From Halorussus limi (GTDB lineage: Archaea; Halobacteriota; Halobacteria; Halobacteriales; Haladaptataceae): a stretch of 64,000 nt of DNA. Made by a program: the position numbers and the translations under genes. The notes below the pieces were generated by a model that ran no database searches, was not told where the DNA came from, and saw only the letters and a list, made by a program, of their open reading frames with translations. Shown here in pieces: positions 50,973 through 60,674 of this stretch (the first letter of the stretch is position 1; every line of letters starts with the position of its first letter). The stretch lies in contig NZ_CP096659.1 in the NCBI RefSeq assembly GCF_023238205.1, positions 3,055,626 to 3,119,625 of the forward strand, given 5' to 3'.

Positions 50973-51908
50973 ATGAGTAGCTCACAACACCCAGTCGCCC
51001 TTCGCCTAGAGCGACAGGTAGGTGGCGCGACGAAGCTGCTGGCCACCGTCATGGGACTTCCCCTGATAGACGGTATCTTCCCCGCACTCGTCCTCGCGGG
51101 CGGGGTGAACAGCGTCGCGGGCATCCTACAGGTCGGTCTGCTCGTCTTCGGCGGGAGCGCCACGGTCGCGGTTATCCTCGCGGAGATGGACGGCACGCCC
51201 CGCGAACAGGCCGGCACCGTGCTGACGGTCGGCGTCGGCATCGTCGCCCTCGCAGCGGTCGAAGCCGCGTTCGCGCCGACTATCGAGAGCGTTCTCCACC
51301 CCGAGACGTTCAAGCGGTTCGCCGCGCTAGTCATGCTGGCCATCGCCGCGAAGACCGCGAGTTCCCGCATCGGCGAGTACCTCCCCAGTCCGGGCGTCAT
51401 CGTGGGTCTCGGGATGATTGCCAGCTTCCACCCCGCCGGATTCCGACTGGCGGTCGTCGACGAGATGCTCATCCTGCGGGCCACCGCGGCAGCGGCCACT
51501 GGCGTCACGTTCGCGCTCCTCGTCGCGCTGACCTCGCCGTGGCTCCGCGGCGTCGTCGACATCGACCGCTTCCGCTTCGGCAGCGCGGTCGCGCTGGGCG
51601 TCCTACCGCTGAGTCTGCTCGGACTCGCCCCCGGCAACGCCCCGCTGGCGGTGCTGGCGGTCACCAGTCTGCTCGCGTTCAACCCCGAGTCGGAGGACGT
51701 CGAGGCTGCCGAGGACACGGACGCCGACGACACCGCGGCCGTCGAAGCGATGAACGCCGAGACGTCGCCGAACGCGACCGACTCGGGCGCGAAGTCCGAC
51801 GCCGCACAGGCGGTCGCCACCGACGGGTCGGGCGGAGCGGACTCCGACGAGGTGGGTTACGGCTACCCCGGCGAGGAAGACGACGACGAACGCGAACCGT
51901 GGCTCTGA
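50973..51908 (+). CDS. DUF5794 family membrane protein
   Basis: 311 residues, about six membrane helices and an acidic disordered tail. VMGLPLIDGIFPALVLAGG and the ASFHPAGFRLAVVDEMLILR region match DUF5794, a haloarchaeal membrane family of unknown function. Confidence 0.8.
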   Translation: MSSSQHPVALRLERQVGGATKLLATVMGLPLIDGIFPALVLAGGVNSVAGILQVGLLVFGGSATVAVILAEMDGTPREQAGTVLTVGVGIVALAAVEAAFAPTIESVLHPETFKRFAALVMLAIAAKTASSRIGEYLPSPGVIVGLGMIASFHPAGFRLAVVDEMLILRATAAAATGVTFALLVALTSPWLRGVVDIDRFRFGSAVALGVLPLSLLGLAPGNAPLAVLAVTSLLAFNPESEDVEAAEDTDADDTAAVEAMNAETSPNATDSGAKSDAAQAVATDGSGGADSDEVGYGYPGEEDDDEREPWL

Positions 51909-52024
51909 GCGGCGACGCTCCCTGATTTTCGGGCCGGTGCAACCCCGATTCTCCGATGACGTCAGCCTCATCGGCGACGGGCGCGACGAGAAGGCTTACC
52001 CGCTCGGATCTACTTCGCTGAGAC

Positions 52025-52252
52025 ATGGCCGACAACCGCGTCGTGCAGGGTCGCATGGTGACGCCGAAGGCTCTCGCGGAGTTGATAGAAGGCGAAGGCG
52101 TGATGGACGCCGAGGCTATCGAGGAGACCGACCGGGAGTGTCCCGACTGCGGCGGCGACGTTCTCGAAGTCGGATACATGCCGAGCGTGACCGAGTTCGT
52201 CACCGGCTGGAAATGTCAGGACTGCGACTGGGCCGACACCGACCGCGAGTGA
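52025..52252 (+). CDS. DUF5795 zinc-ribbon protein
   Basis: 75 residues with CPDCGG and CQDCDW separated by 28 residues, one zinc ribbon. MADNRVVQGRMVTPKALAEL matches the haloarchaeal DUF5795 family. Function unknown; nucleic-acid binding is likely from the fold. Confidence 0.85.
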   Translation: MADNRVVQGRMVTPKALAELIEGEGVMDAEAIEETDRECPDCGGDVLEVGYMPSVTEFVTGWKCQDCDWADTDRE

Positions 52253-52266
52253 GAAAAATCGAAACC

Positions 52267-52275
52267 CCTTTACGG
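52267..52275 (+). promoter_or_regulatory. TATA box of tRNA-Trp
   Basis: CCTTTACGG lies about 24-32 bases before the mature 5' end. Confidence 0.35.
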
Positions 52276-52298
52276 TGAATGGACCAACGAATTCCTGC

Positions 52299-52478
52299 GG
52301 GGTCGTGGCCAAGTCAGGGATGGCGACTGACTCCAGAGGCTACGCGCCCGGGACGAAACTCCAGCTGATATACCGAGCGGCCGACTGATCATCGGTCCGC
52401 GACGACGACCCTCTGGAGTTCCGAGGCGCATACACCGGAGATATCAGTCGATCGGGGGTTCAAATCCCTCCGACCCCA
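52299..52478 (+). tRNA. tRNA-Trp (CCA) with a 106-base intron
   Basis: Exon 1 is 52299-52336 and exon 2 is 52443-52478. The acceptor is GGGGTCG/CGACCCC with discriminator A, and the stem ACTGA/TCAGT encloses anticodon CCA (52333-52335). The intron (52337-52442) is set by a canonical bulge-helix-bulge. The four-base helix CTCC/GGAG (52331-52334 with 52437-52440) lies between three-base bulges AGA and ATA, each cut after the second base. In Haloferax this intron also guides 2'-O-methylation of the anticodon loop. Here CCTCTGGAGT (52410-52419) is perfectly complementary to 52330-52339. Confidence 0.96.
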
Positions 52479-52612
52479 CTCCACAAAAACACTTCCGACG
52501 AGACGATTCTGTAGGAGGAAGTGATTTCGAAGGCGTAACCTTGTCGATACGCTTGGAATCGGACAGCTATGAACCAGTACGTACAGGATTCTAAAGTAGC
52601 ACTCTATCTCAT

Positions 52613-53014
52613 CTAGTACTCGTCGCCGTCAACGCCGTCGCTTCCATCGCAGTCTCCGTCAACGTTATAATCATCACAGTCGCTCTCTCCGCCTGATCCG
52701 TAATCATCGTTTCCGTGGGCTTTCTCTATAATTTTGTCCTGAACTTCGTCGCTCTTCTCATCACTCAACGTCTCTACTACTTCTCCATCTCTGTTGTAAA
52801 TCTTGATATTATGGTCGTCTCCGTCTTCATCATCGTAATTATCTACACGTGTTGTGACGCCTGTAGTGATCGATTTACGATTCGATGTCTCGGTTGTCGT
52901 TGAGGCGGTTGTCTTTTCTGTAGAATCAGACGATTCGTCTGAACCGGTACAGCCAGTAACGCCAACTGTAGTGAGGACGGTACTACAGACTGTTAGAAAA
53001 CGACGTCGTTTCAC
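52613..53014 (-). CDS. Tat-exported acidic lipoprotein
   Basis: 133 residues. A twin-arginine signal (KRRRFLTVCSTVLTTVGVTG) ends in the lipobox VTGC (Cys22). The mature part is Ser/Thr-rich, then strongly acidic, with a Gly/Asp-rich end (DCDDYNVDGDCDGSDG) like a calcium-binding loop. The GC content is clearly lower than that of its neighbours. No family recognised. Confidence 0.7.
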   Translation of the reverse strand: MKRRRFLTVCSTVLTTVGVTGCTGSDESSDSTEKTTASTTTETSNRKSITTGVTTRVDNYDDEDGDDHNIKIYNRDGEVVETLSDEKSDEVQDKIIEKAHGNDDYGSGGESDCDDYNVDGDCDGSDGVDGDEY

Positions 53015-53236
53015 ATTATTGGCTAATCTAACGCTGGCAGATGAATATTCTGTATTTTCTTTTCACCGAACTATCGAACCGATATCATTACTCCACCCGA
53101 GTAGCGCTAGATGTGGGCGTCGCGCAGGTACAGATTACGACGCAATCCAGAAGTAGCGGTACCACTGTCCAAGTTACACAACGCGAGAGACGACGGACAT
53201 ATGTGTCGGTCGTGCGCGAACCCGTTGGAAAAGCCG
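53015..53236. other. Low-GC gap between lipoprotein and kinase genes
   Basis: 222 bases with no gene on either strand; it shares the lower GC of the lipoprotein gene. Confidence 0.4.
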
Positions 53237-55654
53237 TCACTCGGTAATCTCCGGGACGCCCTCAACTTCGATTCGCGCACCGCCATCGGACCCAGTCGTC
53301 GCCGACACGTCCCATCCGTGCGCGTCCACAATCTGTTCGACGATCGCCAGTCCCAACCCAGTTCCGTCTTTCGACATCGAATACTCCGAAGAGAAGATTT
53401 CACCGTCTCCATCGTCCGGCAGTCCGTGCCCGTCGTCCTCGACGGCGAACCCGTCGGCAAGTTTCAGCACGCGAATTGTGACGTCATCGCCGCCGTGGTC
53501 GATGGCGTTCCGGAGCAGATTCTCGACCAACTGTTGCAGTCTCCCCGGGTCCGCCTCTAATTTCCTCTCACAGTCGAGGTTGAGCGTCGCATCGGCCGTC
53601 TCGACGTTCGTCCACGCGCGTTCGACGACCTCGTCGAGACGGACTCGTTCGGGGTCGTCGACGACCTGTCCCTGACGAGCGAGGGTCAGCACCTCCTGAA
53701 TGATGGTCTCCATTCTGTCGAGCGACGTCGACACCTTCTCCAGTCGGTCGACTTCCGACGGTTGCGCGCGTTGGTCGGAGTTCTCCGTCAGGCCCTCGAC
53801 GACGAGTTGTAGATTCCCCTGCGCGACGTTGAGCGGATTCCGGAGGTCGTGAGAGACGATGCTGGCGAACTCCTCGAGTCGGTCTTTCTGCTGGCGGAGG
53901 TGTGCCTCGCTCTCCCGTATCTGTTGTTCGCGTTCGACTCGCGTCAAGGCCTCCGTCGCGTGAGAGAGCAGGAGTTCCGCGAGTTCGATGTCCTGTTCGT
54001 CGAAGAACCCGACCTCGTCGGCGACCGCCTGAAAGACCCCGTGTTCGCCGATGGGGACGCTGATTATCGACCGGTAGTCGGCCTGTGGCTTGGCTTCGGG
54101 TACCGTCTGGATGTCGTCGTACCGATAGGACTCTCCGGTGAGATACGTCTTCCCGGCGATGCCTTCCGTTACTGACATCGGGGGCGTCTCCTCGGAGAGA
54201 ATCTCACTCGACATGCTCCTCGTTTCGAGCATCCCTCCTTCTTCGAGATCGACGATGCAGGTGTCGAACGAGAGGATGCGCTCGGCCGCATCGACGGTGA
54301 GATCGCAGATTCCCTGTTCGGACGTACAGGCCTCGATTTCGGTCGCGATTCCGTGTAGCTGTTCGATTTTCCGGTTCGTCGACCGAAGTTCCCGCGAGAG
54401 TCGTCGGTGAGTGGCCTCGCGGTCGGCCCGTTCCAACGCCGCCTCCGTACTCGTCGCGAGGAGTTCGAGGAAATCGCGGTCTATGTCGTCGAACGCTCGC
54501 GGTTCCGTCGCCCCCGAGATGAGGAGCCCCTGACTGCCCAGCGGAAGTATCGCTTCGCTCCGAATCGCGGTGTCGGAGTTGTACACCTCCTCAGCGACTC
54601 GCAGGTCGTCGAACACCGCGGGTTCGCGGTTCTCGAACACCTTCCACGCGAGGCTGTTACCCGGCTCGAACGTCGGAATGGTGTCGATGATCGCCTCGCT
54701 CTCGTCCGTGTGCGTCACCGGGTCGAGTCGGTTCTCCGCCTCGTTCGACAGCCACGCGCCGGTAATCGGGAGTCCGAGTTCGCTCTGGGCCGCTCGGACC
54801 GCGATGCGACAGATCTCCTCCTTCGTCTCGGCCCGCATCAGTTCGCGGGTCGTATCGTGTAAGGTTTCGAGCGTCTGCTCGTACTCCTTCTGGTCGGACA
54901 CGTCGCGGGCGAATCCGAGAATCGCGTCGTCGCCCTCGTGTGTAATCCAGTGGGTGTTCAGTTCGCAGTGGCGCGTCTCACCGGATTTCGTCTCGATTTT
55001 CGCCTCGTACATCTCCGGCACGTCTCGTCCGTCCTTTCGTCTCGCGACTCTCTCCCGCACTCGCTCGCGGTCGTCCGGATGGACGAGCGTGAAGATGTCC
55101 TTCTCTCGGAGTTCCGATTTCCCGTAGCCGGTGAGTTCACAGGCGCGCTCGTTGACGAACACGAGTTCCGACTCCTGATAGATGAATACGGCGTCGTGAG
55201 ACTCCTCGACGAGTGTCTGGTGACGGTGTTGGCTCTCCGCGAGCGCCTGTCTCGACCGGTAGCTCTCGACGGCGTTCACGATACGGTTCGCGAGCACGGT
55301 GTACTGGTCGGTCCCGGTCTCTTTCTGGAGGTACTCGGTCACGCCGTCGGAGATGGCCTCGCTGGCGATTTCTTCGCTTCCGCGTCCAGTGAACAGGATG
55401 AACGGTCGGTCGCTGTGTTCCTCGCGGACGGCGTCGAGCAGTTCGAGTCCGTCCATCTCGGACATGTTGTAATCGCTGACGATGCAGTCGAACTCCTCGT
55501 CTTCGAGCAGTTCGAGCGCCTCCCGGCCGGTGTTCGCAGTAGTGACCGCGATACGCTCGCGTTCACGTTCGAGATAGGTTTCGACGAGGTCCGCGAAGTC
55601 CGAGTCGTCGTCGACGTGGAGGACACGGATGGGCGACGACTGGGAATCTGTCAT
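53237..55654 (-). CDS. REC-PAS-GAF-GAF sensor histidine kinase
   Basis: 805 residues from ATG 55654. An N-terminal receiver domain (phospho-acceptor Asp61 in VSDYNMSEMDG) is followed by a PAS domain (AVFIYQESELVFVNERACEL) and two GAF domains. The HisKA motif SIVSHDLRNPLN (His602) and an HATPase domain ending DGTGLGLAIVEQIVDAHG complete the architecture. There is no membrane helix, so it is a soluble hybrid kinase, common in haloarchaea. The signal is unknown. It lies about 300 bases from the divergent binding-protein/transducer pair. Confidence 0.92.
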   Translation of the reverse strand: MTDSQSSPIRVLHVDDDSDFADLVETYLERERERIAVTTANTGREALELLEDEEFDCIVSDYNMSEMDGLELLDAVREEHSDRPFILFTGRGSEEIASEAISDGVTEYLQKETGTDQYTVLANRIVNAVESYRSRQALAESQHRHQTLVEESHDAVFIYQESELVFVNERACELTGYGKSELREKDIFTLVHPDDRERVRERVARRKDGRDVPEMYEAKIETKSGETRHCELNTHWITHEGDDAILGFARDVSDQKEYEQTLETLHDTTRELMRAETKEEICRIAVRAAQSELGLPITGAWLSNEAENRLDPVTHTDESEAIIDTIPTFEPGNSLAWKVFENREPAVFDDLRVAEEVYNSDTAIRSEAILPLGSQGLLISGATEPRAFDDIDRDFLELLATSTEAALERADREATHRRLSRELRSTNRKIEQLHGIATEIEACTSEQGICDLTVDAAERILSFDTCIVDLEEGGMLETRSMSSEILSEETPPMSVTEGIAGKTYLTGESYRYDDIQTVPEAKPQADYRSIISVPIGEHGVFQAVADEVGFFDEQDIELAELLLSHATEALTRVEREQQIRESEAHLRQQKDRLEEFASIVSHDLRNPLNVAQGNLQLVVEGLTENSDQRAQPSEVDRLEKVSTSLDRMETIIQEVLTLARQGQVVDDPERVRLDEVVERAWTNVETADATLNLDCERKLEADPGRLQQLVENLLRNAIDHGGDDVTIRVLKLADGFAVEDDGHGLPDDGDGEIFSSEYSMSKDGTGLGLAIVEQIVDAHGWDVSATTGSDGGARIEVEGVPEITE

Positions 55655-55951
55655 GGTCGGAATCACTCGCCACGCGCACAATAAGTGTTTACGCTGCGGC
55701 AGAAGTGAAGCGGCGTATCGAAAGCCGACGAAAAGTCGACGAACCATCGGTTCGTTCGTCGATGCGGACTGCGACAACCGGCGCGAGGATTTGTAATACT
55801 TCTCACTCATGCCGGCGAACAGCCAGATATTAAGAAATTCGACACGACCCGGTGTAGTTTTCGGTGTGTCAGGTCGGACGTAAGTACAACAGTTTAGAAA
55901 TCGCAACTCACCGGAGTAACTATATGGAGGATTTAGTAAATCTCCGTACGA
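55655..55951. other. Intergenic region between kinase and binding protein
   Basis: About 300 bases. The far right (about 55870-55945) is AT-rich and probably holds the promoter of the binding-protein gene. No further gene is visible; the frame running from the kinase to 55906 lacks homology. Confidence 0.4.
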
Positions 55952-57190
55952 ATGGTATCAGACTTATCTAGGCGAAGATATTTACAACTGACGGCCGGTT
56001 CGGTACCGGTGGCCACCGGCCTCACGGGGTGTCTCGGTGGTTCGATCGGGTCCTCGTCCATCACGTTAGGGGCTATTCTCCCGCTGTCGTCGTCCGTATT
56101 GGGTCCGATTGCCGAGGACCACCGCGAGTCGCTCAGACAGGCGGTCGAAGACATCAACCGAGCGGGAGGGCCGCTCGGTCGGAGCGTGGAACTCGCGTTA
56201 GAGAAGACCGACGGCACCCCGAAGGCGACGAAGGCGGCGTTCGACTCGCTCGTCGACCGGGGAGCAGTCGGCCTCGTCGGACCGCTCACGTCCGGCAACT
56301 CGCTGGCGCTCGCCGACCGACTCGGCGAGGAGCGGGTGATGGGCGTCAGCCACTCCGCGACGAATCCGAAACTCGAAACCGCGGGGGTAGCCGGGGAGAC
56401 CAAGTTCTTCGGCCGGACGACGGCGAACGACGCTCAGCAGGCGACGGTGATGGCAAAAATCCTCGTCGAAGGACGCTACATCGGGGCCGAGAAAGCCGCG
56501 ATTCTCTACATCGACAACGCCTTCGGCGGCGGACTCGCCGACGAAATCGAGCGCGTCGCGTCCGGGATAGAGACGGTGCGGATACCGTTCTCCGCCGGGA
56601 AAGACTCGTACGACGAGGAGATTAGCGCGCTGATGGACTCCGGAGCGGACGCCGTCGCGTTCATCAACGTCCCCGGCAACAACACGGTCGTCGAGGCGCT
56701 CGGAGAGAGCGACTACGAGGGCCAGACGGTCCTGTCGACCGGATACCTGACCGGCGATACCCCCGACTACATGGACGGTATGTACAGCGCGTCCGTGGCG
56801 GAGGCCGACGCCGCGGGCGAAGTCGAACTGCAACAGAAGTTACGGGACGCCGCACCGCTGACGGCGTACACGCTCCAGTGCTACGACGCGCTGTTCCTCC
56901 AAGCGCTCGCCATCGAGCGGGCGGGAGAAGCCACCGGAACGGCCATCAGCGAGAACCTGCGCGTGGTGTCCGGCGGTCGAGGACACACCGTCTCCGTCGA
57001 CGACTTCGGCCGCGCGGCGGACCTGTTCGCCGCGGGACGCGAGGTCAACTATCAGGGCGCGTCGGGCGGGGTCGACCTGAACGAGAACCTCGAACCGCTC
57101 AACCCCTACGTCGTCGAACGGGTCGAGAACGGGTCGGTGACGCAACTGGAGCTACTGCAGGAGTCGTACTTCGAGGGAGGGCGAGCCTAA
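55952..57190 (+). CDS. Branched-chain amino-acid-type binding lipoprotein (BasB-like)
   Basis: 412 residues. A Tat signal (SRRRYLQLTAGS) runs to the lipobox LTGC (Cys27). The mature protein is a type-I periplasmic-binding fold of the Leu/Ile/Val family (GAILPLSSSVLGPIAEDHRE, VGLVGPLTSGNSLALADRLG). Its stop overlaps the transducer ATG by one base (TAATG). In Halobacterium, BasB presents amino acids to transducer BasT, and this pair has the same design. No ABC permease gene is present, so a sensing role is favoured over transport. Confidence 0.85.
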   Translation: MVSDLSRRRYLQLTAGSVPVATGLTGCLGGSIGSSSITLGAILPLSSSVLGPIAEDHRESLRQAVEDINRAGGPLGRSVELALEKTDGTPKATKAAFDSLVDRGAVGLVGPLTSGNSLALADRLGEERVMGVSHSATNPKLETAGVAGETKFFGRTTANDAQQATVMAKILVEGRYIGAEKAAILYIDNAFGGGLADEIERVASGIETVRIPFSAGKDSYDEEISALMDSGADAVAFINVPGNNTVVEALGESDYEGQTVLSTGYLTGDTPDYMDGMYSASVAEADAAGEVELQQKLRDAAPLTAYTLQCYDALFLQALAIERAGEATGTAISENLRVVSGGRGHTVSVDDFGRAADLFAAGREVNYQGASGGVDLNENLEPLNPYVVERVENGSVTQLELLQESYFEGGRA

Positions 57191-59601
57191 TGAGCAAACC
57201 GAATCGAAAGTGGCTGGACGGACTCACGACCCGCATCGAACGGCTGTTACCCGCGCGACTTCGCCAGAGCTACGCAGCGAAGTTCGGAGCGGTGTTACTC
57301 GGGGTGGTACTGCTCATGCTCGTCGTCGGCGTCTACGTGCAGGTGCAGGCCGGCGACATCGTCCGCGAGGACACCCGCGCCGAAATCAGCGGCGCCGCGA
57401 CCGACGAGGCGGAGGCGTTGCAGAAGTGGGTCACTCGCCAGCGTTCCACGACGCGGTTCCTCGCCGACTCCGTCGGCCGGGAGATGTCGACCGCCGAGCG
57501 CCGAGCACTCGTCGAACGCGAGTTCATCGACCTGTCGAGCGAAGTGCAGGCGATTCACTACGTCGATACTTCCAGCGGTGAAGTCCTCGCGAGTACGACC
57601 GACAGCACGGTCGGGACGACCCCGTCCGCGTCGCAGGCCGCCTGGGCCGGCGGGTCGGTGTCGTTCGACGCCCCCGACGACGTGGTCGTCACCGCCCCGT
57701 ACAGAGTTGGCGAGGAACCGGTCGTCGCGTTCGCGACGCCGACGGGCGAACCGAACCGGATGCTCGTCCTGACCGCCTCGCTCGCCGAGCGGTCCCACGA
57801 CCTGTCGTCGCCGACGGCGACCGGCGACATCAAAGTCGTGAACGAGGACGGCACTATCGTCTTCGACAACCGAAACAACCGCCTGCTGAAGACGTACGCG
57901 GGCGATTCGAGCGTCATCCAGAAGGGCCTGGTCGGCGAGAGCGGGGTCAGCGGCATGCCGGTCCTCCCGATGCTCGACAGTGGCGGGAACGTCCGCGCCT
58001 ACACTCCCGTAGTGGGCACCGACTGGGTGCTGTTGTATCACGTCCCGACCAGCGACGCGCTCGCGGTCCAGTCCAACGTCTCCGAGAACATCCTGTTGAT
58101 GGTTCTGGCGACGGTGCTCGGACTGGCGCTCGTCGGCGTCACCATCGGGCGCGGGACCGCGAGGTCGCTCACCGAGGTCGCGGACACCGCGGACGAAATC
58201 GCGTCGGGGAAACTCGACGTCGAACTCCCGGAGACGACTCGGGACGACGAGATGGGACGGCTGTTCGAGTCGTTCGAGTCGATGCGGCGGTACCTGAATA
58301 CGGTCGCGGACCAGGCCGACGCGCTGGCGAACCAGAACTTCGACGCCGACGCCTTCGACGAGTCGGTGCCGGGCACGTTCGGCGAGTCGCTGGCCCAGAT
58401 GCGCCACGACCTCGAAGAGATGGTGACGAACATCGAGCAGGCCCGCGCCGAGGCCCAGAGCGCCAAGGCCGAGGCCGAGGAGATGAACGACGCGCTCGAA
58501 CGGAAGGCGGCCGAGTTCGGCGACGTGATGGAGCGGGCCGCCGCCGGCGACCTGACCCAGCGCATGGACCCCGGTTCCGAGAGCGAGGCGATGACCGAAA
58601 TCGCCGAGGAGTTCAACGCGATGATAGCGCAACTCGAATCCACCATCGCGGACGTGAGCGAGTTCGCGGAGACCGTCGCGGCGTCGAGCCAAGAGGTGAC
58701 CGCGAGCACCGCGGAAATCGAGGACGCGAGCCAGCAGGTCAGCGAGTCGACGCAGGTGATGTCGTCGGCCGCCGAAGACCAGTCCGACCGCCTCGACGCG
58801 ACCGCCGGGGAGATGAACGACCTCTCGGCGACCATCGAGGAGGTCGCGGCCTCTGCCGACCAAGTGGCGCAGGCGGCGACCCACACCGAGGAGTTGGGCC
58901 AGCAGGGCCGCGAGGCCGCACAGGCCGCCATCGACGAGATGCAGCGAATCGAATCCGGGACCGAGTCCACCGTGGCCCAGATGGAGGAACTGGAGTCCGA
59001 CATAGCTCGCATCGGCGAAGTCGTCGAACTCATCAGGTCCATCGCAGAGCAGACCAACATGCTCGCGCTGAACGCGAACATCGAGGCCGCCAACACCGAC
59101 GGTTCCAGCGACGGGTTCGAGGTCGTCGCGAACGAGGTCAAGGACCTCGCCAACGAGACGAAAGACGCGGTCGGCGACATCGACGACCGCATCGAGGACA
59201 TCCAGTCCGGCGCGACTAGGACCGTCGAAGACGTTCGGGAGACGCGCGAAGCGGTCTCGGAGGGGACCCAGACGGTCCGCGAGGCCCAAGAGGCGCTGGA
59301 GGAAATCGTCGACAACGTCGAGGAGACGACCGACGGCGTCCGCGAAATCAGCGACGCGGCCGACGACCAGTCGACCACGACCCAAGAGGTCGTCGGGATG
59401 GTCGACGAGATTACGGACATCAGCGACGAGACCGCGGACGAGGCTACGGACATCGCCGCCGCGACCGAGGAACAGACCGCCTCGCTCCGGCAGGTCTCCC
59501 GAAGCGCCGAGGAACTGGCCGAGAAAGCGGAGTCGCTCGCGGCCACGGTCGACCGATTCGAGGTCCACCGCGAACGGGACCCGGTCGCGCCGCGCAACTG
59601 A
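57190..59601 (+). CDS. Methyl-accepting chemotaxis transducer (BasT-like)
   Basis: 803 residues. TM1 is at about 32-53, followed by an extracellular domain (about 55-295), TM2 at about 299-320, a HAMP domain (about 321-375), a long coiled coil and the MCP signalling hairpin (EQTNMLALNANIEAA, about 620-634). It signals through CheA/CheW. It starts on the stop codon of the binding-protein gene and should receive input from that lipoprotein. The long opposite-strand frame here is an artefact. Confidence 0.92.
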   Translation: MSKPNRKWLDGLTTRIERLLPARLRQSYAAKFGAVLLGVVLLMLVVGVYVQVQAGDIVREDTRAEISGAATDEAEALQKWVTRQRSTTRFLADSVGREMSTAERRALVEREFIDLSSEVQAIHYVDTSSGEVLASTTDSTVGTTPSASQAAWAGGSVSFDAPDDVVVTAPYRVGEEPVVAFATPTGEPNRMLVLTASLAERSHDLSSPTATGDIKVVNEDGTIVFDNRNNRLLKTYAGDSSVIQKGLVGESGVSGMPVLPMLDSGGNVRAYTPVVGTDWVLLYHVPTSDALAVQSNVSENILLMVLATVLGLALVGVTIGRGTARSLTEVADTADEIASGKLDVELPETTRDDEMGRLFESFESMRRYLNTVADQADALANQNFDADAFDESVPGTFGESLAQMRHDLEEMVTNIEQARAEAQSAKAEAEEMNDALERKAAEFGDVMERAAAGDLTQRMDPGSESEAMTEIAEEFNAMIAQLESTIADVSEFAETVAASSQEVTASTAEIEDASQQVSESTQVMSSAAEDQSDRLDATAGEMNDLSATIEEVAASADQVAQAATHTEELGQQGREAAQAAIDEMQRIESGTESTVAQMEELESDIARIGEVVELIRSIAEQTNMLALNANIEAANTDGSSDGFEVVANEVKDLANETKDAVGDIDDRIEDIQSGATRTVEDVRETREAVSEGTQTVREAQEALEEIVDNVEETTDGVREISDAADDQSTTTQEVVGMVDEITDISDETADEATDIAAATEEQTASLRQVSRSAEELAEKAESLAATVDRFEVHRERDPVAPRN

Positions 59602-59794
59602 GACGGTCGCTCTCGGCCGTCCGACTCTTTCCGCGTTTCGAGCGTCTGGCGACGCTCTCCGGAGGCGAGCATTTTGCGACCGTCTTCGGAGGTGAGTGTC
59701 TGGCGGCTTCTCTCGGAGGCGGACGACTCACCCCGGACCGGTCGGTGGGGTCTGCCGAAACAGTAACCCGTTCGAGTCCACTACCCAACGTCGA

Positions 59795-60538
59795 ATGCCC
59801 ACCCACCACCTCGCGTCGTGGCTTCTCAAACACAGCGACGTGCCGCTGACCGTCCTGAAACCCGTGGCGACCAAGGTCGGCGTCTCGACCAACCACCTCG
59901 GCGCGGCGCTGTTCGCTGGCCAGATAATCTACGAGAACCAGGGGGCCATCGTCAAGTACGCCGACCGGGGCGGCGTCCGGGTCGGCCAGTTCCTCCACGC
60001 CAGAGCGGTCGAGCGGTACGGCGAGGACCACGCGGTGACCCGGTACCTCGACGAGAACGTCGCGGCGCTGGACGAGGCCTTCGAGGGGAGCGAGGAAGAG
60101 GCGGTGACGTTCGCCGAGTTCTACCGGCAACTCCGGGCGATAGACCGCGACACGCCGGACCTCTCGGGCGAGGACCTCCTCTCGGCCGCGAAGGACCGCG
60201 CGGACGACGCTCGGAAGGAGGCCGCCGACGCGCGGGAGAGCGCCCCCGACGGGAGGGACTTGGTGAGCGACGCGAAGCGCGCGGTCGGCGGCGGCGCGAA
60301 GAGCGCGGCCACCGGTGCCAGAGACGCAGTGGACGGTGCGAAGGACGCGATGGACGGCGCGAGAGACGCGGTCGGAAACGTCGCCGAGAGCGCGGGCGAT
60401 TCGGGCGGCGTGGTCGCCAGTGCGACGGGAGCGGTCGGCGACCGGACCGAGCGTCTGCGCGACCTGCGGCCGGGGTCCGAGTCGGCGACCGACTCCGAGA
60501 CCGACGCCGTCGAGATTCCGGTCCGCGACGAGGAGTGA
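59795..60538 (+). CDS. Haloarchaeal protein with LEA-like repeats
   Basis: 247 residues from ATG 59795. The first 130 residues are globular (LASWLLKHSDVPLTVLKPVA, LDENVAALDEAFEGSEEEAV). The rest is an amphipathic repeat region with units like AKDRADDARKEAADARESA and DGAKDAMDGARDAVGNVAE, which resembles plant LEA or apolipoprotein-type repeats. A stress-protection or membrane-surface role can be imagined but is unproven. Confidence 0.65.
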   Translation: MPTHHLASWLLKHSDVPLTVLKPVATKVGVSTNHLGAALFAGQIIYENQGAIVKYADRGGVRVGQFLHARAVERYGEDHAVTRYLDENVAALDEAFEGSEEEAVTFAEFYRQLRAIDRDTPDLSGEDLLSAAKDRADDARKEAADARESAPDGRDLVSDAKRAVGGGAKSAATGARDAVDGAKDAMDGARDAVGNVAESAGDSGGVVASATGAVGDRTERLRDLRPGSESATDSETDAVEIPVRDEE

Positions 60539-60599
60539 CCGAGGCGGGTCCCGGTCTCGAACCGGGGAACTAAGTCGCGGAGACGGCATACTCCGGACG

Positions 60600-60674
60600 A
60601 TGACAACTCTACGCGACGAGTTCGCCGACCGGTTCGAGCGACCGCCGACCGCCGACGCCCCCGCGAACCGATGA
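60600..60674 (+). CDS. 24-residue ORF coupled to the downstream gene
   Basis: ATG 60600 to TGA 60672-60674, sequence MTTLRDEFADRFERPPTADA then PANR. Its stop overlaps the next ATG (ATGA). It may be a real microprotein or a leader peptide controlling the membrane protein. Confidence 0.4.
   Translation: MTTLRDEFADRFERPPTADAPANR

Noticed and set aside
57295-59568. 757-codon minus-strand frame opposite the chemotaxis transducer
   Set aside because: Low-complexity Val/Leu/Gly/Asp-rich translation mirroring the transducer; the sense protein has TM, HAMP and signalling motifs.
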